Made by a program: the position numbers and the translations under genes
In this document: piece by piece, positions 1 to 10,000 of the stretch
Layout: each line of letters opens with the position of its first letter
How positions within the stretch are numbered: position 1 is the stretch's first letter
Assembly: GCA_009746045.1 (NCBI GenBank)
Contig: RPFO01000167.1
Span: 673,987 to 737,986, forward strand
Length of the DNA: 64,000 nt
Reading direction: 5' to 3'
Source: Mesostigma viride
Taxonomy: Eukaryota > Streptophyta > Mesostigmatophyceae > Mesostigmatales > Mesostigmataceae
The notes under the pieces: model-generated
Told to the model about the DNA's origin: nothing
Seen by the model: only the letters and a program-made list of their open reading frames with translations
The model's database searches: none

Positions 1-1068
1 ATTAAATCAATCAAGTGCAAATATGGTAGTTCTTGCAGATTTGTATGACAACATTGTTATTGTTATATGATGCATGGGGGTGGGGTTAGAACCCCCCACC
101 CCCACCCCACTTCACCCCACTTCACCCCACTTCACCCCACTTCACCCCACTTCACCCCACTTCCCACCCCACCCCACCCCCACCCCACCCCACCCCCACC
201 CCACCCCACCCCCACCCCCACCCCCACCATATAACAACAACATAACAACACCACGATAAGAAATGACATCGTGGTGCAGTCGCCACCGCCATCATCAAGG
301 AGACAACCTGCGCAGGCCAGAAATCGGGAGAATTCGGGCAATCATGTACAAGACAACAGGCTCCAGGTCAGCCAAGCGCTCGTACGTGCGAAACTTGATG
401 ACTGGGTCTGCAATCGCCATAATCCAAGTGATGCACATGTACAACCACGTCATAACTCGGAAGCTTTGGATTAGGATCATAAAAGATTGACTCAAACAAT
501 TACCGTGCTAGCAAGATGTGGGCAAGAGAATGCATCCATGGTTGTTGTAATGGTGTAAAAAGGGTGCCAGATTTTCAAGTAAGGAATCATGAATAACCAT
601 GCCGCACCTCATGGCCATGCATATACATGGTGGCAAAAAATTTCACATCATCCACACGGCCATGTGTGTGCCTGCACGTGTATGGTTGTGAAAATTGACA
701 GCATTTTTATTATGCACACGCCCATGTATGCATGATTGCCTATGACGTCCACGCAGGTATTAAAATTCACAAGGCCTCGCATTCGATCGTGCTTGCAAAA
801 AACTGTCCATCAACACAATACGCCTAGCCTGCAGCCTGCATGTAGTGCATGGTTGCACAAAACAGAACTACATGAACACAATGAATGAATGCGCAAACTT
901 TGTGCCCACACTTGGAATTACCCCAAACTGAACAACGCGGTTATAATGCACATGGCCTCACATTTACTCATGCGAAAACCCTTTAAGCATCAGCACAATG
1001 GCCATCATGGGGAACCCAGCAACGGGATTCGTGATTGGAAGGATTCTGAATCACGCACCTGTGTTCAG
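1..1068. other. Non-coding flank, nothing recognised apart from the C-rich repeat
   Basis: I see no convincing exon here. Around 600-860 the sequence is moderately AT-rich and recurrently contains CATGCAT- and CACATGG-like words, but no tandem period or inverted ends that I can define. Confidence 0.5.
109..231. repeat. C-rich minisatellite with 10-bp unit
   Basis: About six copies of CTTCACCCCA (109-165) pass into an irregular CCCCACC tract (165-231). It is open in several frames only because it lacks T-rich stop codons, so it is not treated as coding. Confidence 0.85.
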
Positions 1069-1611
1069 TCATATTTGCAAAGAACCGACATCGGGTTGAC
1101 CAGAGCTGACGTCCACGGACCACTCTTCGTCACTGGAATTCCCTTCATTATCCTCAGAACTTGAATCGCTGGGCTCAGAGCTTGAACCAGCTGCGACGTG
1201 TAGAAACTGCCCCGGCTTCTTGGTCGGTAAGAGAATGCCTTTCTGGGTGCGCACCAGCTTCCAAAACTTCTCCGAATCCCCGGAATCTGAAGACCCCCCG
1301 GAATCTGTTCTTGCCAAAACGGCCTCCGCTTCATTCCCTTGCCGGTTGTGAGTCTCAGAAGCCAAGGATGCAGAAGCTGGTTGTTCTTCCTGGATCACTG
1401 TAAGACCTGAAGGCGATGCCTTGGTACTTATGTCCTCATCATTTGTAGAGGACGCTAGGTCTGGGGTGGAGTTCAACTCATCATCAACATCAACGCTGGG
1501 CTGGACCTTCACCGGTGTAGAGGCCCCGGAAGCTGCCTCATAAGCAGCCTCCGAATCTGCCTCTGAACCATGATGAAGCGCTTTAATCCATTGTTTCAAG
1601 AAGAAAAACAA
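1069..1611 (-). CDS. Hypothetical acidic, Ser-rich protein (180 aa) or terminal exon
   Basis: This is an uninterrupted minus-strand reading frame from a possible ATG at 1,609-1,611 to TGA at 1,069. After a hydrophobic and basic start, the protein is dominated by Ser, Asp and Glu, with acidic clusters near residues 20-70 and again at 140-165. One short mixed stretch, about residues 115-135 (FWKLVRTQKG and what follows), looks more globular. I recognise no family. Composition and length exceed a chance frame in this AT-richer stretch, so it could be a small gene, the last exon of a gene further right, or transposon-encoded. No splice evidence decides between these. Confidence 0.35.
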   Translation of the reverse strand: MFFFLKQWIKALHHGSEADSEAAYEAASGASTPVKVQPSVDVDDELNSTPDLASSTNDEDISTKASPSGLTVIQEEQPASASLASETHNRQGNEAEAVLARTDSGGSSDSGDSEKFWKLVRTQKGILLPTKKPGQFLHVAAGSSSEPSDSSSEDNEGNSSDEEWSVDVSSGQPDVGSLQI

Positions 1612-1799
1612 GCTATATTGTACCGCTAGCTGCTCACGTAGTGCAAGTATTTATGCAGTTAACGATACCTGATAATAAAGCCACGTCGAATTATATACAA
1701 TACGTATGTGCGGTGTAGTGAAATATAGGTCTTGGTAGTGATATGTGACCACTTGTGTGTATATGTACACAGTACAGTACACCGCCTCACGGGTACTTG

Positions 1800-2290
1800 G
1801 GCTGTTCCCACACCACGTGGAAGTGGGACGTTTGCGTACTACGTAGCCGTGAAAGTGGGACGGTTCGCGTACCACTTAGCCGTGAAAGTGGGACGGTTCG
1901 CGTACCACGTAGCCGTGGAAGTGGGCTGTATGCGCCTGTGGGACGGTCTCAACCACAATCTGAGTACGTGGAACAGGTGCCCCACCTTGCCGCGTAGGTG
2001 GGACAGTCCCATCCAAAATCCGAGTACGTGGAACATGTGGCCCACCTTGCTGCGTATGTGGAACAGTCCCATCCAAAATCTGAGTACGAGGAACAGGTGC
2101 CCCACCTTGCTGCGTAGGTGGAACAGTCCCATCCAAAATCTGAGTACGTGGAACAGGTGCCCCACCTTGCTGCGTTGAGTTGCTGCGTTGGTGGGACTGG
2201 CTCTTCCAAAATCTGAGTACGTGGAACAGGTGGCCCACCTTGCTGTGTTGGTCGGTGGGCTGTCGCATCCACAATAACCGTACATCAGTA
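1800..2290. repeat. Two adjoining minisatellites with GTGGGAC and GTGGAACA motifs
   Basis: From 1,815 to 1,930 a 32-33-bp unit carrying GTGGGACGGTTCGCGTACCA recurs about three times. From about 1,938 to 2,290 a 60-bp unit carrying CCCATCCAAAATCTGAGTAC and CCCCACCTTGCTGCGTA recurs about five times with point differences. Because 60 is divisible by three, the minus strand shows a periodic pseudo-protein. The motif CCTGTTCCACGTAC, on the minus strand here, reappears almost exactly on the plus strand near 4,797. Confidence 0.85.
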
Positions 2291-2522
2291 CACGTGGCAC
2301 TGTAGGCGCCCCACCTTATGAATTCCCCTTCTGCCGGCGTAATTAACATGGTATACTGTAAGGAGGTGAGAGAGGCACACGCTGGCTACGTACAGTACGT
2401 TGGCACGTGACTTTTGTTAGAGAGTGCTAGTCAGCTGCATCAGTTAATGATCAATTAACTAATTATTGAACACGTGACTGCATCCGTGGTCTGAGGTCTC
2501 TAACTATATACGGTGAGCCGCT

Positions 2523-2684
2523 ATGGCGAGCGGGTCAGGCGAGCCGGAGTGCAGTCCATCATCCGCAGGGCCAGCTGTCGGCGGCTCGCGTGATGCCCGG
2601 CCCCCGCAGGTCTGGACCTGCAAGCTTTCTTGTGCCGCATGTCACCGAGGACGAGGGAAAAGCAACTACGACAGGCAGGGCTAA
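2523..2684 (+). CDS. Possible short upstream exon or ORF before the HTH gene
   Basis: A plus-strand ATG at 2,523 opens a 53-codon frame rich in Gly, Ser and Pro and ending in a Cys/Arg-rich stretch with a CAAC-like pair. It lies immediately before the helix-turn-helix exon and in the same orientation. It could be a first exon of that gene, since CAG followed by GT occurs within it, or just a chance frame. Nothing in the product is recognisable. Confidence 0.2.
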   Translation: MASGSGEPECSPSSAGPAVGGSRDARPPQVWTCKLSCAACHRGRGKSNYDRQG

Positions 2685-2772
2685 CCACGGCATCAGAAGC
2701 GGGGCTGGTTAACTCCGACAAACCAGCTGACAAGGGCGAAAAAGTAAGCCGTGCGCCGCGAGATGAAATTAC

Positions 2773-4370
2773 ATGTTCAGGGATATGCGCACCAAGCGGA
2801 AGATTCTGGACGCCTTTCACGAGAGCGGATTGTCGCAGCGCCAATTCTGCAAAACTAGCGACCCCCCCATCCCGATTTCAACCTTCAACCGCATGCTCAC
2901 AGAGGAGGCGGCCATCAAGGCTGCAGCAGACAACCCCAAGCTAGCGGGGAAGAAGTGCCCAAGTCGTGTCAGAAACCCGACTACGGCCAAGTTTCCCTTG
3001 GTGGAGAAAGAGGTGGCCACTGAGATTCGCGAGTATCGGAGCAAGGGGTACATGGTCAACCGCGCGCTTGTGCGCGTAAGTTTATTTCCATCATAATTGT
3101 CGGTATTTTTCCTGCTGCATTTTGTACATGTCGCACTAGTTTGCTGAGTTTCGATTGTTTCATGAGTATGCATGCAGCCCGGCCCCGTGAGAATTTGACG
3201 TGGAAGAGCCGAAAGTATGTAATGGTCTTCTTCGTTGCATGCAGCCAAATGATGCAGCGTAACCACCCAGCAACGGGTGATCATGAATTATGTAAGGGTT
3301 GGAAACTAGCAGTCTTGCTCATTTCTTGGCGATATCCCAGCTGCCCCCCCTTTATTTGAAAGATATTGCTCATGATGCAAGAAGGCTGGAGCAGTGAAGG
3401 CAACCTGGGACAAGGCCGGATGTGAGGCAGCTGACGTGGTGGGAAGGGGGGGGCAGCCGACCAGGTGGGGGCAGCAGGGGTCGGCAACCCAGCCGCGGGA
3501 GCACCACCACCAACGGATCAGGCCACCCGCCCAGCCAAGAAAAAGTCCAAGCCTTCTCTCCCTCCTCTCGAGCTTCCGCCACAGCGCACTGTGGCAAAGC
3601 ATGCCGAGGTGCTGACAACGGCGGACTGGGCCAAATACCAGGTTTTCACCTTGTATGGTGACGGCCTGACGTACTACGGAAACCCTGACCCACAGGACCC
3701 GTATGCAAAGAAGTATGACAACCACTGGCGCATGGTGGTCAAGTAAGTATCGTTGCATGGGTTGCATGCATTTGGCTCCAAGATATACTGGACCATTTAT
3801 GTGACAAGAATGTACACTCTGTATGTAACTCTGCAAACCCATGCCATGTGTGACTAGGTAGCATGCAGTACATATGTCTACCGCACACATGCGACAGGTC
3901 ACGTCGGCATGATCAAATGGGCCAACATATTAGTAGGCGTATGAGCACACACACATCACACATCACACATCGATCACACATCACCCATCACACATCGCAC
4001 ATCACACATCACCCATCACACATCACGCGTACATATGCACTGTCACACGCACACGCACCACAACACAGGGACGCACCCCCCACCCCCCACACCCCCACAC
4101 CCCCACCCCCACCCCAACCCCCACCCCCCACCACCACCATGTACCGCCGCCGCCGCCGCCACCACCACCACAACAACAACAACCACCACCAACAACAACA
4201 ACATTGTACTTCGCATTTGTAATGCATTATTATGGTGTGTGGTTGTGTGTCTTGGCACGTTTCTTATGTGCAGGTACCCTAAACAGCATGAGCAGAAGCG
4301 CACGGAAAGGGTGAAGCAAACGTTTGTGATCGCTGACTACGGAGTCGCATGGTGCCTTGTTGCGATGTAG
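2773..4370 (+). CDS. Transposase-derived HTH (CENP-B/pogo-like) protein, degenerate, three exons proposed
   Basis: Proposed exons are 2,773-3,075, 3,465-3,742 and 4,274-4,370. Exon 1 begins at ATG 2,773, preceded by an in-frame TGA at 2,764. It reads RTKRKILDAF, then SGLSQRQFC, then PISTFNRML, a Psq/CENP-B type helix-turn-helix. This is followed by a second helical block, FPLVEKEVATEIREYRSKGY, as in pogo/Tigger transposases, and a clean GTAAGT donor. Exons 2 and 3 share phase across AA|GTAAGT and CAG|G and encode DWAKYQVFTLYGDGLTYYG through to a TAG stop. Their link to exon 1 is inferred: the acceptor at 3,464 is weak. No DDE catalytic core is visible, so this is either a truncated transposase, a domesticated DNA-binding protein, or two unrelated fragments. 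The HTH call is stronger than the gene model. Confidence 0.5.
3948..4202. repeat. Simple repeats: ACATCAC, CCCCCA, CCG, CAC and CAA tracts
   Basis: A run of ACATCAC and CACATCG words (3,948-4,030) is followed by C-rich CCCCCAC tracts, five CCG units near 4,145, then CAC and CAA triplets to about 4,202. It lies within the intron before the last proposed exon of the HTH gene. Confidence 0.8.
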
Positions 4371-4604
4371 ACTTTTCCCTGTGGGCCCAACTGCCCTTCA
4401 TGTTTTTAATATCTGGCCATCATGTTGTAAACGGAGGTATTAGGGTTGCCGGTTGCGTCATTAATAATCGCACCCGCCTGCCGTATTTCTGGCACACCTT
4501 GAATAGGCTAGGTAGGGCTTGCCGTGACCTTTCCGACACAGTTTATATAGCACTGAAACGAGTGCAGACAGTATAGCTGAAACTAGCGCATTATAGGTGT
4601 TACA

Positions 4605-4870
4605 CATCCATGCCACACAACTCGGTGGGACATGTCCCACCAACCTGTGTTTTGTATGTGTATGAACATGTGTCCCACCTACATGTAATTGAAAATTTGC
4701 CTGTCCCACCGACCTGAATTTTGAACATGTAACTGTCCCACCACACTGAATTTTGAAAGCTACCCTGTCCCACTTACATGAATACCTGAAACATGGCTGT
4801 TCCACGTACCTGAACCTGGTGTCTCTCCTAGGTGAAAAGTGTTCCACTCGCGTCCCACCTACGTGAGCTG
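4605..4870. repeat. Degenerate GTCCCAC repeat block, inverse of the 1.8-2.3 kb array
   Basis: TGTCCCACC or TGTTCCAC plus ACCTGAATTTTGAAA-like spacers recur every 35-60 bp, about eight times. The word CTGTTCCACGTACC near 4,797 and CCCACCTACGTG near 4,855 match the reverse complement of the block at 1,800-2,290, so the two blocks flank the HTH gene in opposite orientation. Confidence 0.65.
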
Positions 4871-7036
4871 CCCCTGTATTAGCCCCAAATCTGCTCAGTT
4901 TGTGGTGTTTCTTTGGAGGATGCCATTCCGTTGGTGCTGGTTTAGCAACTTCTTTGTTTTCCAGCACTTTTGACAGTCCTATGTGGCTGTATACAATGCA
5001 CAAGTGTGTGGCAATTCATGGATAGCTGCATACGCGCGCGTAACCCACACACGTAAGTGAGCGGATTATATAGGTCAGTTGGGCTATCCGTGCGGTCTGA
5101 CCCAAGGAAAGCATGGTGGCACTATCCAATGAAATTGTCCAATGTTAATATTGAGGTTCCTGACCCTCCCAGCAGGTGTTATTATCTAAGGGGCTTTTGC
5201 TTACCTGAAAATGATCATCTTTTGTCCAACTTTGACAGTAAATATCTTGCAAATCACTTAATGGACTCGTGATATTATTGCATTTTCTGAGAGCCCTTCA
5301 AGTGTAGATACTCCTAGCACCTTGGTTGGGGGTATTTGGAGTTGTGGCCTGTGAGTTATGATTTTTTCCATTTTTGAAGGGGTCTAAAAATGCCAAAAAC
5401 CCATTCCCGAACTATGGGTTGCGTCTTCACTCTTCTGCGTCTTTCTGGAAGTGCACCCGTCCCTAAACCTTGTGATTCTGCCATGCATATGCTGGCTGTC
5501 CCCTTACAGCTTTTCTCCCGCGCAATAAAAAATCCTGTCAAAAAATGTAGAAAGGCACACCGTCGCGCGTGTACTAGCAAGTAGCTATGCACTCGCTACA
5601 ATTTCAGCAATTTCAGTACCACTGACAGGTCTGGGCCTCTCCCCACCGCGTGACATGTCCGCGACCTCCAAAATCGGCTAAGTCCAAAGTGAAAAACAGT
5701 GAAAATCGTACGGCGTACGTGGTCGAAAGCGTCAGTACCGTGGAATACGGCGTATTTGCATACCTGAGGTGCCGTACGAACCAACACGGGTTCTACGTTA
5801 CGCTTACGTAGGGACAAAATGGCACGTAAGGCCTCTTCGCTACGTTGCCCCTTTAGGTTACGTTCCGCGTAAATACGTAACGTAGAATGACGTAAACGTA
5901 ATCAGTGAGGGAATGTCGGCAGATATACTTGCGAGGTGAAGAGGTGCTAGTAAGCTGTTGTAGGCCTAATGGCGCCGCGTCGCGCCGCGTCGGCGCGGCG
6001 CCATATGCGGTGCACGGACATCACTGTCTAGTTTTTGCCATGGAATGGTGGAAAATAGCTGGAAAATCATAAGCTTTTGTGCGGCTTTACGTCGTCTTTA
6101 CGTTACGCATGTAAGCTTCTACGTCCAAGTACGTTACGTTCTACGTCACCCTTTTGGCCATTTTACGTGTTTACGTTACAACAACCCCCTGACCCCCTTT
6201 ACGCCCAACCCTAGTAGACACCGTCCTCGGTCTGGCCGGCCCCCAGCGGCTTGGCCAGCCAGGGCGGCATGTCCTGACCTGGCCTGGCCCCAAGGGCATT
6301 CCTAGAAAGATTGGTAAACCTGCGCCATGAACTATTCACAGCAGTTGCTGGCCGACCTAGTGGTCCCAGCCCAGTTTGAACACTGCATTTCCTCCCTCTC
6401 TCTTGCTTGGACTGCAATGCAGAACAAGAAGAGGTGTCAGACCATTGTCCAGGCCCACACGCCAGCCCCTGTGGGCACACGCAAGCCCCCCCCCCCCCAG
6501 GAGGAAGGGGCCGGCGCTTTGCTGAGTAGAGTGGTTAGGATTTTTCTAGGTTAGCTTAGATCGAGTTAGCTTAGTTAGGTTTCGCGGCTAGCTTCGCTCA
6601 CCTCCATCCATCAAGCAAGGCGGGAATATGTGCTACATGATCTCCCAACAGAGGTCGGAGTCATGTTATAATCTAATTTTTTAAATTTTAATTTGATGAT
6701 GGTTCATGATCGCCAAATTATTTGCCCCACTGCAAAAATGTGATCTCTCAATCCTTGTCGAGCCGACTGTAAAAGCACTTTGGCGCCGTTCTTGATAGAA
6801 CGTGTGTCACGGTCCATATCTTCATGAGTCATTAATTCGAAAACCAGATTTTAAAGCGACATTGCCAGCATTGCAGGATCATGTTATGAGAGTGTGATAT
6901 ATACACGGACGTTGTTGATGTTCATGGGACAATTGACCCTTGCATTCATTCAGACTGTTGTCCACCCATTCATGACAGCGGGCTTTAATCAATGTGTAAC
7001 TACCCACTTCCCTCAACACCTCGAGCCTAGAAACTA
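4871..7036. other. Intergenic accessory DNA downstream of ELP1
   Basis: Includes AT-richer sequence at 5,060-5,600, the ACGT-rich fold-back region (5,690-6,185), a short plus-strand open frame at 6,327-6,554 with a poly-Pro tail that I do not recognise, and featureless DNA to the ELP1 stop. The ELP1 3' UTR must lie in the right part of this interval. The first minus-strand TGTAA I see is near 6,176, but its use is unproven. Confidence 0.5.
5690..6185. mobile_element. ACGT-rich fold-back (MITE-like) sequence
   Basis: About twenty ACGTA/TACGT words are concentrated here on both sides of a GC-rich hairpin at 5,969-6,004, whose 11-bp arms read ATGGCGCCGCG and its complement. The flanks are imperfect reverse complements of each other; for example AAAATGGC appears in the left flank near 5,816 and, inverted, near 6,154. 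No target-site duplication was identified, so the ends are approximate. Confidence 0.4.
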
Positions 7037-10000
7037 TCATTGTTTAAACACAGCCCACTCCCACTTGGATCCATCAAGGTTGGAAGAAGCGGCCACCTTG
7101 CCAGCCTTGCCAGCGGCGCCAGCCCCCTCTGTTGGCTCGCTGCCTGTTGATGGCTTCCTAGCCTCCTGCCCATCCTTGCCCACAGCTACTTCTCGTGCCG
7201 CAAGCTCCACTGTGCTAATGCTGGCTTCCGACGCAACCTCTGCTTGCAGCTGACACAGATTTTCCAGCCGCTGCTGCAAGTCCCTGGCTAGTATCTCGTA
7301 ACCCAGGAGCAACAGGAGTTCTCCCAGCTCGGATACCTGCACACACATGGCACCCATGGGCAAGCAGACACAGGTTGTCTCAGATAATCACTCCTTATGT
7401 AGAGAGCAGATGTGAACAAGCATAGCAATAGCATGAAACACCGTCAATGTCTCAATTTTAGTTGCTACGAGGCAAGCTGCTTATTGTTAGTTGGGTCAGC
7501 TGACCTCTCACCAGTGCACAAGTCGAGGGAGACGTGAACTCAGGGAATGCAGCTATGACTTCGCAACGGGGCACATGGCCCATGGATTCATACCCAATGG
7601 ATACTTCTTCACACTAAATGGACGGCATTCCCACTTGATAAATCCGTGCCATCTATTTAGGGGGATGCGGGGCCCATGGCGCCTGCTTGGCTACCAAACA
7701 CATACTGTGCACACAAACACATACTACCAAACACATACTACCAAACACATTCTACCAAACACATACTACCAAACACATACTGTGCACACAAACACATACT
7801 ACCAAACACATACTACCAAACACACACTACCAAACACATACTGTGCACACAAACACATACCACCAAACACATACTGTGCACACAAACACATACTACCAAA
7901 AACACACTACCAAACACATACTGTGCACACAAACACATACTACCAAAGACATACTACCAAAGACATACTACCAAACACATACTACCAAACACACACTGTG
8001 CACAAGGTATAATGCACTGATCGTTGAGAATTAACTGATAACGGCAACGCAAGTAAAGCGCAAAGCAACTCATATGCATGACGCATCCTTGGAAAGGCAG
8101 CCAGAGGACTGGGCAGCATAAGGATGCTTGCGGCACCCCGCAATGTTGGCTTCCCCACGTCAAAGCCCCAGGGACGCATAGGTCGATGCCAACCAGCCTC
8201 ACAACAACGAAATGTGCCAGGGGCCCAGGGTGGGCGAAAGCAGGTGATGAGCGGGGAACACCACGCCGCCGAGAGACACAGCTCACCAAGAGGAGTGGAT
8301 GCTGCCATGGGGAATAATGGAGACCTTTTTTTTTTTTTTTTTTTTGAAAGAACCCGCTTGGGGAGTCTATTTGGAGGCCATACCCAATGCCCTCAAGGAA
8401 TCCTATTCGAAGGACCCAAGGAATCCAAAGTGAACATGTCCCTTGGATATGGTTAGGAGGACCCTACAGGGAGGCACTACGGGCAGGGGCGCGGGACCAG
8501 GGATGCTGACCATTCCACCCGTGCCGTGATAGCCTTATCCTGCCACCCTTCACCGATAAGCACAGGACTGTTTTCGATGCCGACTTAACGACCACCAACC
8601 CGAAAGGCCTTGTGCACACAGCATGAGGGTCGCAGATGTGCCATCACAATGGCGGCAGCGGCATGGCGGTGGCCAGAAAAGCCGCCAGCAAAGGGTAACA
8701 AGCATACGGTGGCAGCTGTACCCAACAGCAGCAATCACTTCTGAACGAAAAAGTTCGATGCTGCGACTCCCTGGTAGGCACCAGACGAGAGCCCAACCGA
8801 CACGAGAGTTATCCATGGGATTGTGCCATCCATAGCTTGCCCACACCCATTCAATAACTAGAGTCAGCATCTGACTATGCCATCCCTAGCTTGCCCACAC
8901 CTATTCAATAACTAGAGTCAGCATCTGACTATGCCATCCCTAGCTTGCCCACACCTATTCAATAACTAGAGTCAGCATCTGACGATGCCATCCCTAGCTT
9001 GCCCACACCTATTCAATAACTAGAGTCAGCATCTGACGATGCCATCCCTAGCTTGCCCACACCTATTCAATAACTAGAGTCAGCATCTGACGATGCCATC
9101 CCTAGCTTGCCCACACCTATTCAATAACTCCCATTGTCACTGCGACTATTACATACTGTTATTGCGATCCGTGGGCATCACTGTCAAGGGTGCAGCCGTT
9201 CCTACCTAGCCGCTCAACCGTGCAATCTTCCTTCCTCGCCTGCTATGTTCGTCCCCAGAGCAAAGCTATCGCTATTTTCATCCCCAGCGCACACCGGTCG
9301 CTATTTTTATCCCCGGCTGTAGCCCCCCAGTCTAGGTTACTTTTAAATATATTTCTCCCCCAGTCTGGGTTACTATTAATTAACTTTATTTCTCCCCAGC
9401 AAGTCTCGTTCCCCATCCCCACCTGTCGCTTCACGTGCTCCGACGGCGCCAGCGATGCGATGTGGGCGACGAGCGCTTTTTCCTCGTCCGGTCTGGGAAC
9501 ACAGGGAGCCAAAATGAGCGATAGTGCAGACATTAGAGAGCAGTAAGCAAAAGACGGAGCATGGGAAGTAGTCCATCCAAGGACCGGGCACAATCACAGG
9601 GAAGAAAGACAGTGCATCCAAGGACGGCGCATGCTTGGGGGGCAAGTGAATGAAGGCGATGGGAGAGGGCGAGGTGGGAATGGGCGGTGGGAGAGGGCGA
9701 TGAGAGCGGGCAGTGCAGCGGGTGCCTCTTGAGTCATCGTGAACCAAGAACCAAGCCTTACGACGGGGGGATGCATGCTGACTCCTGCAACAGGCTATTT
9801 GTACGGCCAGGGAACCGCTGCATGGAACCTGTCCTGGCCTCTCTTACCCACTCCCTAGTCCCAATTGAGTACTCCCCAGGCCCGATATAATCCACCCGAA
9901 GACCCTGCAACCCTTACCCCTGTCAAATACCGCATGGTTCAACAGCGTGTACATGCCCAAACACACACGAAGGAAGTATCTTCCGACCCTGTCCACCCAT

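Larger units (their letters stand above)
1795..4875 (+). mobile_element. Candidate DNA transposon with inverted subterminal repeats
   Basis: An HTH transposase-like exon is bracketed by two repeat blocks with shared words in inverse orientation, as expected for arrays of transposase-binding sites near element ends. I could not find terminal inverted repeats or a target duplication, so the boundaries are approximate and the element is an inference. Confidence 0.35.

Noticed and set aside
6327..6554. Short plus-strand ORF with poly-Pro tail
   Set aside because: Only 75 codons, no family resemblance, and part of it is a C homopolymer.
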